Below are positions 26,781 through 36,309 of a DNA stretch of 64,000 bases, one piece after another (within the stretch, counting starts at the first letter, position 1; every line of letters starts with the position of its first letter). The stretch is from Bacteroidota bacterium (lineage in GTDB: Bacteria; Bacteroidota; Bacteroidia; Bacteroidales; Dysgonomonadaceae), in NCBI GenBank assembly GCA_023437305.1, contig JAEZGN010000002.1, forward strand, positions 13,754-77,753. The letters run 5' to 3'. The position numbers were made by a program, and so were the translations under genes. The notes below the pieces were generated by a model. That model had not been told where the DNA came from, did not search any database, and saw only the letters and a list, made by a program, of their open reading frames with translations.

Positions 26781-27812
26781 TTATTTCTCTCCTATCGAAT
26801 CCCAGCCTTGTGCTTTTATTTCTATTTCGGCTCCATCACGAGTTTCAAGAATAAGACCGTTCCCTTCTTTTGTGATATGACCGATCACGTGCACTCCCTT
26901 TATCTTCGATACTTTGTCGTGCATAAACAGAGGAACAGTAAACAACAATTCATAGTCCTCTCCGCCATTCATCGCCACAGTAGTTACATTCATATTGAAC
27001 TGTTCGGCCATCATGGCTGTCTGATAATCGATAGGTAGCCTTTCTTCGTAGATGTGACATCCTACATTACTTTGCTTGCAGATATGCTTTAGTTCGGAAG
27101 ATAATCCGTCGGAAATATCGATCATCGAAGTAGGTACAATTCCTTCTTCTGCAAGAAATTTCACAATATCTTTCCGGGCTTCGGGTTTCAATTGGCGTTC
27201 CAAAAGATATTCTTTTCCTGTAAAATCGGGCTGAAAATCACTTTTGCCATCATATACAGCTTTTTCGCGTTCTAGTAATTGAAGCCCCATAAATGCAGCA
27301 CCCAAATCTCCCGAAACACAAACCAAGTCTGTTTCTTTTGCTCCGTTACGATACACGATTTTCCCTTCTTCTCCTTCGCCAAGGCAAGTAATACTGATAG
27401 CCAAGCCGGTAAGGGAAGCCGAAGTATCGCCACCAACAAGGTCTACACCATATTCCTGACAAGCAAGGGCAAGACCATCATAAAATAATTCTAGATCCTC
27501 AACAGAAAATCGCTTTGAAATACCCAACGATACGGTCACCTGTTTTGGCTGCCCGTTCATTGCATAGATGTCTGAAAAATTAACTATCGCCGATTTATAT
27601 CCCAAGTGTTTCAGAGGAACATACATCAGATCGAAGTGAATCCCTTCGAGCAGCAGATCGGTTGTTACAAGTGTCTTCTTATTTCCATACGACAAAACAG
27701 CAGCGTCGTCCCCTACCCCTTTTTCTGAACTTGAATTTTTTAGTTCTATATTTTTTGTCAGATGATCTATTAGACCAAATTCTCCTAGACTGGCTATTTC
27801 TGTTCTTTTCAT
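26781..27812 (-). CDS. thiL: Thiamine-monophosphate kinase
   Basis: ThiL phosphorylates thiamine monophosphate to the active diphosphate. Family features are GEFGLIDHL, GVGDDAAVL, VTTDLLLEGIHFD, VNFSDIYAMNGQP, the glycine-rich VGGDTS and MIDISDGL. 343 residues is usual. It is a leftward gene with TATTTTTG (minus strand, 27835-27842) as a likely -7 element. No other thiamine genes and no TPP riboswitch are visible nearby. Confidence 0.95.
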   Translation of the reverse strand: MKRTEIASLGEFGLIDHLTKNIELKNSSSEKGVGDDAAVLSYGNKKTLVTTDLLLEGIHFDLMYVPLKHLGYKSAIVNFSDIYAMNGQPKQVTVSLGISKRFSVEDLELFYDGLALACQEYGVDLVGGDTSASLTGLAISITCLGEGEEGKIVYRNGAKETDLVCVSGDLGAAFMGLQLLEREKAVYDGKSDFQPDFTGKEYLLERQLKPEARKDIVKFLAEEGIVPTSMIDISDGLSSELKHICKQSNVGCHIYEERLPIDYQTAMMAEQFNMNVTTVAMNGGEDYELLFTVPLFMHDKVSKIKGVHVIGHITKEGNGLILETRDGAEIEIKAQGWDSIGEK

Positions 27813-27905
27813 TTATCTAAAAATTAATTGAATACAAAAATAGTCATTCTATCCTACAATGGCAGTAAAACAAACCTCCCTTTTTTATATATCAATATTT
27901 AAATC

Positions 27906-27913
27906 TACATTTG
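27906..27913 (+). promoter_or_regulatory. Likely -7 element of the MFS gene
   Basis: TACATTTG fits TAnnTTTG and ends 21 nt before the ATG at 27935. It overlaps the TTG that would begin a longer frame, so it supports the shorter start. Confidence 0.5.
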
Positions 27914-27934
27914 CAGACTTTTACTTCATTTTTG

Positions 27935-29131
27935 ATGAAAACAACAACGCAAACAGGGACAGCTTTCGCTATACTTTCGATGTTGGCTGTATGCCATATG
28001 TTGAATGACATGCTGCAATCGATCATTTCGGCGGTATATCCCTTGCTGAAAGATTCGTTATTGCTCAACTTTACCCAAATAGGGCTTATCACACTCGCCT
28101 TTCAGTTATCTTCATCCATATTCCAGCCTGTAGTGGGGCTTATCACAGATAGACGACCTCAACCCTATTCTTTGCCGATAGGAATGGCATTTTCTATGAT
28201 CGGAATCCTTTCTCTGTCATTTGCAGGAAGTTTTATTCATGTGTTGATCGCCGTATTTCTTACAGGGCTTGGATCATCCATCTTCCATCCCGAAGCATCC
28301 CGCTTGGCCTATATGGCTTCGGGAGGAAAAACAGGATTGGCACAATCTATCTTTCAGGTAGGGGGAAATTTCGGATCATCCGTAGGCCCATTATTAGCCT
28401 TATGGATAATTACGCCATACGGTCAACAGAATATCAAGTGGCTGTCGCTCATAGCTCTTGTATGTATTGGTATTATGCTTGTTATAAGCAAATGGTATAA
28501 AGGCAATCTCTATAGACTGAAACCTGCCCAAAAAGATGATAGTTCGCTAGAAAAACAGTCTGTATATTCTTCGGGTAAAGTAGCCTTTGCCATCACGATT
28601 CTACTTATACTCATATTTTCAAAATATGTATATATGGCGAGCCTGAATAGTTACTACATGTTTTATCTGATCGATAAGTTTGGTGTTTCGGTAAAAGATG
28701 CACAGCTATTTTTGTTTGCATTCTTATTTGCTGTGGCACTTGGTACAATTATAGGAGGTCCTATAGGAGACCGTATCGGACGAAAATATGTAATTTGGGT
28801 ATCTATATTGGGTACAGCTCCTTTCGCTCTCATCATGCCTCACGTAGGGCTTGTATGGACATGCGTATTGAGCATCTTTATAGGATTTATACTTTCTTCC
28901 GCCTTTTCGGCGATTCTGGTATATGCACAAGAACTTGTTCCCGGAAAAGTAGGGTTGATTGGCGGCTTATTTTTCGGACTGGCATTTGGCATAGCCGGTA
29001 TAGCATCTGCCGTACTGGGAAAGATAGCAGACGAAACCAGCATACAGCATGTATATGATATCTGTGCTTATTTACCACTAATCGGATTGGTAGCAGCGTT
29101 TTTACCGAATACGAAGAAGGAAAAAGCTTAG
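27935..29131 (+). CDS. MFS transporter (fosmidomycin-resistance type)
   Basis: A 12-helix major facilitator protein with 398 residues from the ATG at 27935 (MKTTTQTGTAFAIL). The first half contains HMLNDMLQSIISAVYPLLK and the GLITDRRPQP loop, the second half GGPIGDRIGRKYV, both cytoplasmic A-like motifs. The N-terminal pattern is that of Fsr-type efflux proteins. The substrate is uncertain. It overlaps the convergent transglutaminase gene by 4 bp. Confidence 0.85.
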   Translation: MKTTTQTGTAFAILSMLAVCHMLNDMLQSIISAVYPLLKDSLLLNFTQIGLITLAFQLSSSIFQPVVGLITDRRPQPYSLPIGMAFSMIGILSLSFAGSFIHVLIAVFLTGLGSSIFHPEASRLAYMASGGKTGLAQSIFQVGGNFGSSVGPLLALWIITPYGQQNIKWLSLIALVCIGIMLVISKWYKGNLYRLKPAQKDDSSLEKQSVYSSGKVAFAITILLILIFSKYVYMASLNSYYMFYLIDKFGVSVKDAQLFLFAFLFAVALGTIIGGPIGDRIGRKYVIWVSILGTAPFALIMPHVGLVWTCVLSIFIGFILSSAFSAILVYAQELVPGKVGLIGGLFFGLAFGIAGIASAVLGKIADETSIQHVYDICAYLPLIGLVAAFLPNTKKEKA

Positions 29132-30570
29132 TTCAAATATTCTACATCAATGTCCCAACTCCATTGGTTGAAATAGATATTTCCTCCCCGCCATTCGAGT
29201 TCACCTCGCTGAAAATCGACAGTTTCGCTTCGAGGATATATTTTTTCAGGGAAAAGAGGCTGTGAGTAATCATCGTTTACAATCCAGCGATATGCATCGA
29301 TACCGTTGGCATAGAAATATTTGATATCGTCACTCATTTCTAAGTCTCTTCTACCAAAAGACTGGTCGACAGGCACCCAGCCTATACCCTCAAAATAAAC
29401 CTCCGCCCAGTCATGTAAATTGAGTTCATTAGGATGCATCATAAATCCGCTTTGCCATTTTGCCGGAATTCCGTTGTAACGGGCAAGAGTAATGAAAAGT
29501 AAGGATACTTGCCCACAATCGCCATGATGGTTTTCAATCACATACTCAGGTATATTGGGTATTGTAGAATATTCACGAGCACCTGCCCAAGGATAGTTAT
29601 CACTGATGAAGTCGAATATCTTCCTGACCTTCAGGTATGGATTCTTTTCATTCCCTATGATCCGGTCAGACAATCGTTTTATCTGATCTGTAAAAATTAT
29701 ATGAGCCTCCCTCTCCGCAGTATATTCTTTATAAAAATCTGAATTCGTATCATAATCCTTTATACTTTCAGGTTTTATATTGAACCACTCGGCAGCCGAA
29801 GCATAAGAAAATTCGAATGAAAAGGTTAACGGCTTATCTTTTTCTACTACTTTTTGCATATACAATGTCCGCTGAGCATAATCGGATGAAGATATAACAT
29901 AGTTATTGTCGTTTACAGAAAGTAACTTTACGTCTGTCTGACGACGATTATCTTCGCGCGGATAAGGCAGCCAACATCGTACCATTTCTCCGGCTGGAAC
30001 AACATTCTGCTTAAGCGTTACTGTATATTTTACTTTCATTTTCACAGGAGGCATTTGAGTGCTCCCTGTATTTTTCAAACCATCTACAACAGATGGTAAA
30101 TGTGTTTTCAGTACATTCTGTAATTCATCTTTTTGGTTTCCGTCTACTTCCAATTTGCGCTTTATCGCTTGTTTATTTATTCTGAATAGATTTGGAGCAG
30201 CTCTGCTCATATACTTTTTTTCTCCATTGATAATCATCGATTCGAGAGATTTCTCATTTTCCCACTCGGAGAGCATCTTGTCATTTACATCGGGATAATA
30301 TTTTTTAATGAACTCAACAACATCAGATTTGTTTTTCGAAAAATCTATCGCTATCCTATCAAGCACATCTTTCTTAAAATTCAGATTATAAATTTCCTCC
30401 GACGATAAACTATTTTGAGCAATGTACAGGTCTATCATTTTTTTCGATTTATCGAAGTTTCCCTTCGATATTTCAGTATTTATCTGATTGATTGTTACTT
30501 GCTGCTGCGCATAAGATACAGTAGAAACACAAAAATATAAGATGATAATAGATAGAATATATGCTTTCAT
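29128..30570 (-). CDS. Exported transglutaminase-like protein
   Basis: A signal peptide (MKAYILSIIILYFCVSTVSY, cleavage near AQQ) is followed by an N-terminal region of unknown fold and a transglutaminase-like core. The triad is visible as Cys in HHGDCGQVSLLF, His in LHDWAEVYF and Asp in WVPVDQSFG. Bacterial members are usually periplasmic peptidases or amidases rather than protein cross-linkers. 480 residues. Confidence 0.88.
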   Translation of the reverse strand: MKAYILSIIILYFCVSTVSYAQQQVTINQINTEISKGNFDKSKKMIDLYIAQNSLSSEEIYNLNFKKDVLDRIAIDFSKNKSDVVEFIKKYYPDVNDKMLSEWENEKSLESMIINGEKKYMSRAAPNLFRINKQAIKRKLEVDGNQKDELQNVLKTHLPSVVDGLKNTGSTQMPPVKMKVKYTVTLKQNVVPAGEMVRCWLPYPREDNRRQTDVKLLSVNDNNYVISSSDYAQRTLYMQKVVEKDKPLTFSFEFSYASAAEWFNIKPESIKDYDTNSDFYKEYTAEREAHIIFTDQIKRLSDRIIGNEKNPYLKVRKIFDFISDNYPWAGAREYSTIPNIPEYVIENHHGDCGQVSLLFITLARYNGIPAKWQSGFMMHPNELNLHDWAEVYFEGIGWVPVDQSFGRRDLEMSDDIKYFYANGIDAYRWIVNDDYSQPLFPEKIYPRSETVDFQRGELEWRGGNIYFNQWSWDIDVEYLN

Positions 30571-30613
30571 AAGAAATGAATTTGAATAAAACCTATCTAT
30601 AAAGATAAATAAA

Positions 30614-30640
30614 AAAGGATACAGAAAATCTGCATCCTTT
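30614..30640 (-). terminator. Terminator of the sppA-lpxK-punA operon
   Basis: AAAGGATACAGA (30614-30625) pairs with TCTGCATCCTTT (30629-30640); on the minus strand the stem has one G-T pair and is followed by a T run. Confidence 0.85.
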
Positions 30641-30663
30641 ATATTTCTAATATTTTCAATTTG

Positions 30664-31479
30664 TTAATTCAGTCTCTTTATCACCTCCTGCATAATATAG
30701 GCCATCTTAGGTTGTGCTATTTTAGCAGCTTCCTGCACATCTTCATGCGTCACCTCTACAATCTTTCCAATGATACCTATATCGGTGATTATAGAAAATG
30801 CCAGTACTTTCATTTTTGCGTGATTGGCAACAATTACTTCAGGCACTGTAGACATACCAACGGCATCGCCACCGATAATCTTAAACCAATTATATTCGGC
30901 AGGAGTTTCGAAAGTAGGGCCTTGCGTACCTATATAAACACCGTGCTGCAACTTAATATTATTTTCTTTGGCAATATCCATAGCCATCAGGCGAAGTTCT
31001 TTGTTATACGCTTCGCTCATATCCGGAAAGCGAGTGCCAAGTTCTTTATAGTTTTTACCTCTTAGTGGATGTTCGGGAAATAAATTTATATGATCATCGA
31101 TAAGCATGATATCGCCTATATCAAAACTTCCATTCATTCCTCCCGCTGCATTTGATACAAACAAGTACTGAATACCCAATGCCTGAAAAACACGAATAGG
31201 GAATGTTACCTCCTGCATTGTATACCCTTCGTAGTAGTGAAATCTTCCTTGCATAGCCAATACAGGCTTTCCGCCAAGCTTTCCAAAAATAAGTTTTCCG
31301 CTATGCCCTTCTACTGTAGAAAGTGGGAAATTAGGAATTTTCTCGTATGGTATTTCTTTCTTATCGCTTATTTCGTGTACTAATTCTCCCAAACCTGTGC
31401 CCAAAATAATAGCTATATTGGGTACAGTGCCCACAACATTTTTTATAAACGATGCTGTTTCGTATATTTTTTCTAGCAT
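30664..31479 (-). CDS. punA: Purine-nucleoside phosphorylase (trimeric, type I)
   Basis: Cleaves purine nucleosides with phosphate for salvage. The family signature blocks are ILGTGLGELV, GHSGKLIFGKLGG, MQGRFHYYEGY, VSNAAGGMN, DHINLFPEHPLRG, QGPTFETPAEY and DAVGMSTVPEVIVA. 271 residues is normal. It is the last gene of an apparent operon sppA-lpxK-punA with gaps of 15 and 28 bp. Confidence 0.95.
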   Translation of the reverse strand: MLEKIYETASFIKNVVGTVPNIAIILGTGLGELVHEISDKKEIPYEKIPNFPLSTVEGHSGKLIFGKLGGKPVLAMQGRFHYYEGYTMQEVTFPIRVFQALGIQYLFVSNAAGGMNGSFDIGDIMLIDDHINLFPEHPLRGKNYKELGTRFPDMSEAYNKELRLMAMDIAKENNIKLQHGVYIGTQGPTFETPAEYNWFKIIGGDAVGMSTVPEVIVANHAKMKVLAFSIITDIGIIGKIVEVTHEDVQEAAKIAQPKMAYIMQEVIKRLN

Positions 31480-31507
31480 ATATTCTATTTGTTACTCTTA
31501 AAACAGT

Positions 31508-32593
31508 TTAGTTAAGTTTAAATCTACTGTCTTCTACGTGCTTTAATATTTTATCTTCAAAATCGTCTCCTTTGTCCATAAATGCAACTTCGATAGGAAG
31601 ATAATACAGATATTTTCTTATTTCTTCATCTATATCTTTCAAAACTAATCGGCTTGCATCTTTTTCTGTTACCAGAATTATTTTTTTCTCTGAACTTATA
31701 TTTCTAAACTTATCGGAAATATACTTAATATCCTTTACCTTAAAATTATAATGATCAGGATATGTTATTGTTTCTATTTTACGGGTATACTCCGATAGTT
31801 TTTTTATTATCACTTTAGGCGAAGCTATACCTGTAGCCAATAAAACAGTTTTGTTTCGTAAAAAGTCTAACGACCTGCTTTCTCCGCTATTGGGAAATAC
31901 AGGCTTTAATTCTAAATAATCGAAAGTAGTAAAATAGAGACTTTGATATGGGAAAGGATTCACATCATGCAAAATAATGCGATAATCGATAGGCTGCAAG
32001 TCCAAAGGACATTTAGTTACGATTATCATATTTGCATCATCTATCTTTGAAAAAGGTTCGCGCAAACGTCCTGCAGGAAGCAAGGTATCTGCATATATAG
32101 GACGATTGAAATCAGAGAGGATAATTGTAAAAGATGGTTTTACATAACGATGCTGAAAGGCATCATCCAATAAGATTATTTGAGGTGGGTTCTTTAGCGA
32201 TAAAAGCTTTTTTATACCTCTACGCCTGTCTCCATCCACAGCAACGATAACATCCGGAAATTTGTTTTTTATTTGGAACGATTCGTCTCCAATGTCTTTA
32301 CTAGTGGTGTTGTCATCTGCAAGAACAAATCCTTTGGTTCTGCGCTTATATCCCCTGCTTAGCACCCCTACCCTATATTTATCCTTCAACAAACGGATAA
32401 CGTACTCGGTATGCGGAGTTTTTCCCGTACCTCCTACAGTGATATTTCCTATACAGATAATAGGGATATCAAACTCTTCCTGCTTGAGTATTCCCCAATC
32501 GAAAAACTTATTTCTAAAAAATACAATCAGCCCGTACAACCATGAAAATGGTAGCAGCCATTTGTTGATATGCACGGGCTGTTGTTTTATCAT
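31508..32593 (-). CDS. lpxK: Tetraacyldisaccharide 4'-kinase
   Basis: LpxK phosphorylates the lipid A precursor at the 4' position at the inner membrane. It has an N-terminal hydrophobic helix (WLLPFSWLYGLIVFF), the P-loop VGGTGKTPHTEYVI, GVLSRGYKRRTKG, and the LLDDAFQHRYVKP and PAGRLREP blocks. 361 residues fits. It is the middle gene of the sppA-lpxK-punA operon. Confidence 0.96.
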   Translation of the reverse strand: MIKQQPVHINKWLLPFSWLYGLIVFFRNKFFDWGILKQEEFDIPIICIGNITVGGTGKTPHTEYVIRLLKDKYRVGVLSRGYKRRTKGFVLADDNTTSKDIGDESFQIKNKFPDVIVAVDGDRRRGIKKLLSLKNPPQIILLDDAFQHRYVKPSFTIILSDFNRPIYADTLLPAGRLREPFSKIDDANMIIVTKCPLDLQPIDYRIILHDVNPFPYQSLYFTTFDYLELKPVFPNSGESRSLDFLRNKTVLLATGIASPKVIIKKLSEYTRKIETITYPDHYNFKVKDIKYISDKFRNISSEKKIILVTEKDASRLVLKDIDEEIRKYLYYLPIEVAFMDKGDDFEDKILKHVEDSRFKLN

Positions 32594-32608
32594 TATTAGT
32601 TACAATCT

Positions 32609-34363
32609 TTATCTTATGCTTATGTCATAAGGCATGCGAGCTTGAACAAAATCTTGTTCCTTTATCTCTTTTATAGTCTTGAATAATTCATAATCGTTAC
32701 CAAGATATTCTTTCATTGCCTTTGTTGCAAATTCTTCTTTCTGGTTGGATAATAGACTTTCTAAAAAGTCAACTTTTTTAGGATAATCCTGCAAAGAATA
32801 ATCATCAATTTTGGCAAGTTTTGCTGCTTCTTGTATCGCAGTATCTATATTTCCAAGAGCATCTACCAATCCTATCTTCAAGGCTTGATTGCCTGTCCAT
32901 ACCCTACCCTGAGCAATATGATCCAGCGAATCTTTCGGAATATTACGTCCTTCAGAACAACGAGTTAAAAACAGATCGTAGCCATGTTCAATATATTGCT
33001 GCAATATTACTTTTTCTTCAGGTCTCATCGGACGGGTAGCATCGCCAAAATCAGCAAATTTATTTGTTTTCACATTATCAAACGATAATCCTACCTTTTT
33101 AGTCAATCCCTCTACATTGGGGAACATACCAAAAATACCAATTGATCCTGTCAATGTATTTGGTTGAGCTATAATTTTAGACGCATTACATGCGATATAA
33201 TAGCCTCCCGATGCCGCATAATCTCCCATAGATACTACTACCGGTTTCTTTGCTTTGAGGTCGGTAATGGCTTTCCATATTTGTTCCGAAGCATAAGCAC
33301 TTCCTCCGGGCGAATTGACACGGAAAACTACAGCTTTTACTTTATCGTTATCTTTCAGTTTCTCAATTTCCTTCACATATCTCTTATCAGTTATACCTTC
33401 TTTGCCGGATCCATTGTTGATAGATCCTTCGGCATAAAGTATGGCAATAACATCTTTAGAACTACTTTCTTTTACAAAAGATACGGAAGTCATATCCTTG
33501 ATAGATGCCATTCTCACATCTTTCGCTTTTTCTACTTTGAGCAAATCTTTCAGATATTCTTTTACTTCTGTTTCATACATCAACGTGTCTACAAGACCTT
33601 CGCTAACAGAAGCATTGGCTAGTTTGAATGTTTGTAGAGAATCTGTCAGTTGATTTATTTTATCTACCGATATTTTTCTGGAGTCTGATATTTCGGATGT
33701 AATAGTAGACCATATATCGTTTATATATGCTGTAACCTGCTCTCTATTTGCGTCACTCATTTTATCAAGCATAAAAGGCTCAACCGCAGATTTGAATGTA
33801 CCTACTTTAAAGATCTGCATCTCGATACCTATTTTATCAAGCAGCCCTTTGTAGAAAGTAGGTGAAGATGAAAGTCCATGCAAATCGAGATTACCCTGAG
33901 GATTCATTATCACTTTGTCTGCTACTGACGATAAGTAATAGCATCCTTGAGAATAAACATCAGCATAAGCAATAATAAATTTTCCACTTTCTTTAAAGTC
34001 TGCTAACTGATCGCGTATTTCTTTCAACGAAGCATTAGAAGCAGCAAATGGACCGGCATTAATATAAATTCCCTTTATATTATCATTCTCCTTTGCTTTC
34101 TTTATAGAGGAAAGAATATCATCCAACCCTATTTCTAAATCCGTATTTTGACCTATTAAGTCTAAAAACGAATTTGGTTCTACTCTTTCAGACAGAGTAC
34201 CTTCAAGTTTCAATGTCAATACAGTATTATCTTTCAAATTATATTTATCAGATGAGCCGAAAGACATAGCGGCTATTATAAGAATAAATATAAAAATAAA
34301 AATACCTATAACGATCGAACAGCCTACTATAGAGGCTAATAAACTCTTAAGAAAACCTTTCAT
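32609..34363 (-). CDS. sppA: Signal peptide peptidase SppA (67K type)
   Basis: A membrane-anchored serine protease that degrades cleaved signal peptides. One N-terminal transmembrane helix (IVGCSIVIGIFIFIFILIIA) is followed by two tandem S49 domains, as in the long E. coli-type enzyme (584 residues). The Lys of KVGTFKSAVEPF in the first domain and Ser in NSPGGSAYASEQIW in the second form the Ser/Lys dyad. It heads an operon with lpxK and punA and borders the candidate origin region. Confidence 0.96.
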   Translation of the reverse strand: MKGFLKSLLASIVGCSIVIGIFIFIFILIIAAMSFGSSDKYNLKDNTVLTLKLEGTLSERVEPNSFLDLIGQNTDLEIGLDDILSSIKKAKENDNIKGIYINAGPFAASNASLKEIRDQLADFKESGKFIIAYADVYSQGCYYLSSVADKVIMNPQGNLDLHGLSSSPTFYKGLLDKIGIEMQIFKVGTFKSAVEPFMLDKMSDANREQVTAYINDIWSTITSEISDSRKISVDKINQLTDSLQTFKLANASVSEGLVDTLMYETEVKEYLKDLLKVEKAKDVRMASIKDMTSVSFVKESSSKDVIAILYAEGSINNGSGKEGITDKRYVKEIEKLKDNDKVKAVVFRVNSPGGSAYASEQIWKAITDLKAKKPVVVSMGDYAASGGYYIACNASKIIAQPNTLTGSIGIFGMFPNVEGLTKKVGLSFDNVKTNKFADFGDATRPMRPEEKVILQQYIEHGYDLFLTRCSEGRNIPKDSLDHIAQGRVWTGNQALKIGLVDALGNIDTAIQEAAKLAKIDDYSLQDYPKKVDFLESLLSNQKEEFATKAMKEYLGNDYELFKTIKEIKEQDFVQARMPYDISIR

Positions 34364-35013
34364 CTTTTACATTATTATATTAATGAATAACAAAATTATA
34401 TATTTATCTGTGAATATGCTACTTAAATTAGTATTTCTTATCAATTGTTTCTTATTCTTCATTTACATATTTCGATTATCAAAAAAGATTGTTGATAAAC
34501 TGTTGATAACTGTTAATACATTTTTAAAACAAAATAAATTGTTTTATGAAATTAAACAACATATATGAAATAAGTCGCAGATAACAATTAAAAATCACAG
34601 GCTTTTATCATTCTGCTATGAAAGGTTTATCAACAATTATTAATAGATTAAAAAATGAAAAATTATCAACAATCATAGTTATTAACATTGTTTTAATAAA
34701 GTTCATAATGCGCTTTATATAAATAATTTGTATAATTTTACTCTGTTTAATAACTCACTTTTATACGTGAATGAACTTTTAATATCGATATTTACAAGTA
34801 TTCTTCAAAAAAAGAATAAACACAATTAACAGTCTATTACAAACACAATGATTTTTTGTTAAGTTTAAATTAAAAATTAATAATTAATAATATATATAAT
34901 GTTTAATAAACTCATCTTAGTTCTTAAATATATCCTTTTTATAATAGCATGTTGTTTTGTTATCACTTCCACTTCGCACAATCGAGTAAATAATCAGATC
35001 ATTGATAATTGAG
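34364..35013. other. Candidate chromosomal replication origin (oriC)
   Basis: This 650-bp AT-rich gap has no credible gene. It holds four exact TTATCAACA sequences: minus orientation at 34490-34498 and 34501-34509, plus orientation at 34627-34635 and 34663-34671. One-mismatch TTATTAACA follows at 34679-34687. These are close to the DnaA box TTATCCACA. A very AT-rich stretch at 34861-34905 could be the unwinding element. Most genes run leftward to its left and rightward to its right, and parS-like sites lie within 30 kb. dnaA is not next to it, which is not unusual in Bacteroidota. Confidence 0.65.
34490..34687. repeat. Cluster of DnaA-box-like 9-mers
   Basis: Exact TTATCAACA occurs at 34490 and 34501 on the minus strand and at 34627 and 34663 on the plus strand, in two converging pairs, with a TTATTAACA variant at 34679. 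By chance about one copy is expected in the whole window; one isolated copy occurs within polA. Confidence 0.75.
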
Positions 35014-35754
35014 ATGAAAAAGAAATTTATTTATAGCATTTTTGTAATATCTGTATTACTAAATTTTATATTGATACCATACGTAGGATATAGTTTATAT
35101 AAAGACAGATTGAATAACGATATTTTTAAGTTAAATGCTTATGCATGGGCTAATAGTCAATTGAAGATACCTGAAGTTAATGAAAATAGGGTAGTGTTTA
35201 TAGGAAATTCTATTACCGAAAATTGGGTACATTTACGATACAAATTTTTCGTAGATAATAATTATGTATGTAGGGGAAAGGGTGGACAAACAAGTTCATT
35301 AATGCTTTTACGTTTTAGACAAGATGTTATAGAATTACATCCTAAAGCTGTTGTTATAAGTGCAGGTATAAATGATATAGCCGAAAAGACAGGTGAATAC
35401 GATCCTGTATTTACGATGGATAATATAAAATCGATGGCCGAATTGGCTGAGATAAATGACATAAAAGTGATATTAGTTTCTCTTTTACCATGCAAAGGGC
35501 ATGGTTGGGAACCTATCAAAGACGTACCTCAGAAAATAGATGAACTGAATGAACATATAAAGGCATATGCTGCCGAAAAGGGTTACTATTATTTAGATTT
35601 GAATACACCTATGCGGGATAGTGAAAACGGAATGATACACACTTATTCGCTTGATGGATTGCATCCTAACGAAGAGGGGTATAAAAAAATAATGGAACCT
35701 TTGGTAAAAAACGCTATTAATGATGTCTTGAATAAAAATGATAAAACCGAATGA
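35014..35754 (+). CDS. SGNH/GDSL hydrolase, membrane-anchored
   Basis: 246 residues from the ATG at 35014; an upstream TTG is less likely. One N-terminal signal-anchor helix (IYSIFVISVLLNFILIPYVG) precedes an SGNH hydrolase domain. Block I is VVFIGNSIT with the nucleophile Ser, block II has Gly in GKGGQTS, block III is SAGINDI with Asn, and block V is DGLHPNEEGY with the Asp and His. This suggests an ester hydrolase or acetyl-esterase acting in the periplasm. It is closely related to the gene at 36310. Confidence 0.88.
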   Translation: MKKKFIYSIFVISVLLNFILIPYVGYSLYKDRLNNDIFKLNAYAWANSQLKIPEVNENRVVFIGNSITENWVHLRYKFFVDNNYVCRGKGGQTSSLMLLRFRQDVIELHPKAVVISAGINDIAEKTGEYDPVFTMDNIKSMAELAEINDIKVILVSLLPCKGHGWEPIKDVPQKIDELNEHIKAYAAEKGYYYLDLNTPMRDSENGMIHTYSLDGLHPNEEGYKKIMEPLVKNAINDVLNKNDKTE

Positions 35755-35755
35755 T

Positions 35756-36289
35756 ATGAAAAAAGTAATTTTAATTTTGTCTTTAATATTAAGTACCGGC
35801 TTTGCATATTCGCAATATGGAGGAAGTTATAAATCAAGTTCCGGTTTTGATCCTTCTAAGCTTACTTTCGGAGGTAATTTGAATTTACAATTCGGTAATT
35901 ATACAGCTGTGGGTATTTCTCCTCAGGTTGGTTATAATTTTTCTAAATATTTTACTGCCGGGGTAGGGTTAGGATACAACTATTTCAGAGAGAAAAATTA
36001 TGATGTTAAATGGAGCAGGCATTATGTAAGTTTTGATATTTTTGGACGTTTTTATCCTGTTGATTTTCTTGTTATAAGCCTTCAACCCGAAGCTAGCCGT
36101 GTATGGGAGACTATAGAAAGTAGTGGAAATAAATATAAAACTAATAAATTTGTACCGTCTGTTCTTATAGGAGGAGGTTTGCGGTATATGAATATGATAG
36201 CCATGATACAATACGATGTAGTACAGGACGACTATTCACCTTATGGTAATAATCTTTTCTATAGTATAGGATATTCATTCAATTTTTGA
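35756..36289 (+). CDS. Outer membrane beta-barrel protein
   Basis: From the ATG at 35756, one nt after the preceding stop, a signal peptide (MKKVILILSLILSTGFAYS) leads to a small barrel with alternating aromatic strands (NLNLQFGNYTAVGISPQVGY, AGVGLGYNYF) and a terminal Phe (YSIGYSFNF), as is typical for outer membrane insertion. 177 residues. It sits between two SGNH hydrolase genes and is probably cotranscribed with them. Confidence 0.85.
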   Translation: MKKVILILSLILSTGFAYSQYGGSYKSSSGFDPSKLTFGGNLNLQFGNYTAVGISPQVGYNFSKYFTAGVGLGYNYFREKNYDVKWSRHYVSFDIFGRFYPVDFLVISLQPEASRVWETIESSGNKYKTNKFVPSVLIGGGLRYMNMIAMIQYDVVQDDYSPYGNNLFYSIGYSFNF

Positions 36290-36309
36290 AATATAAATAC
36301 TTATTTATC

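Noticed and set aside
27813..27934. TPP riboswitch upstream of thiL
   Set aside because: The spacer is short and lacks the conserved CTGAGA and ACC-TGA-type elements.
34383..34568. 61-codon open frame in the gap before the first SGNH gene
   Set aside because: Very low-complexity hydrophobic/Lys composition typical of AT-rich DNA; it overlaps the DnaA-box cluster and has no ribosome site.
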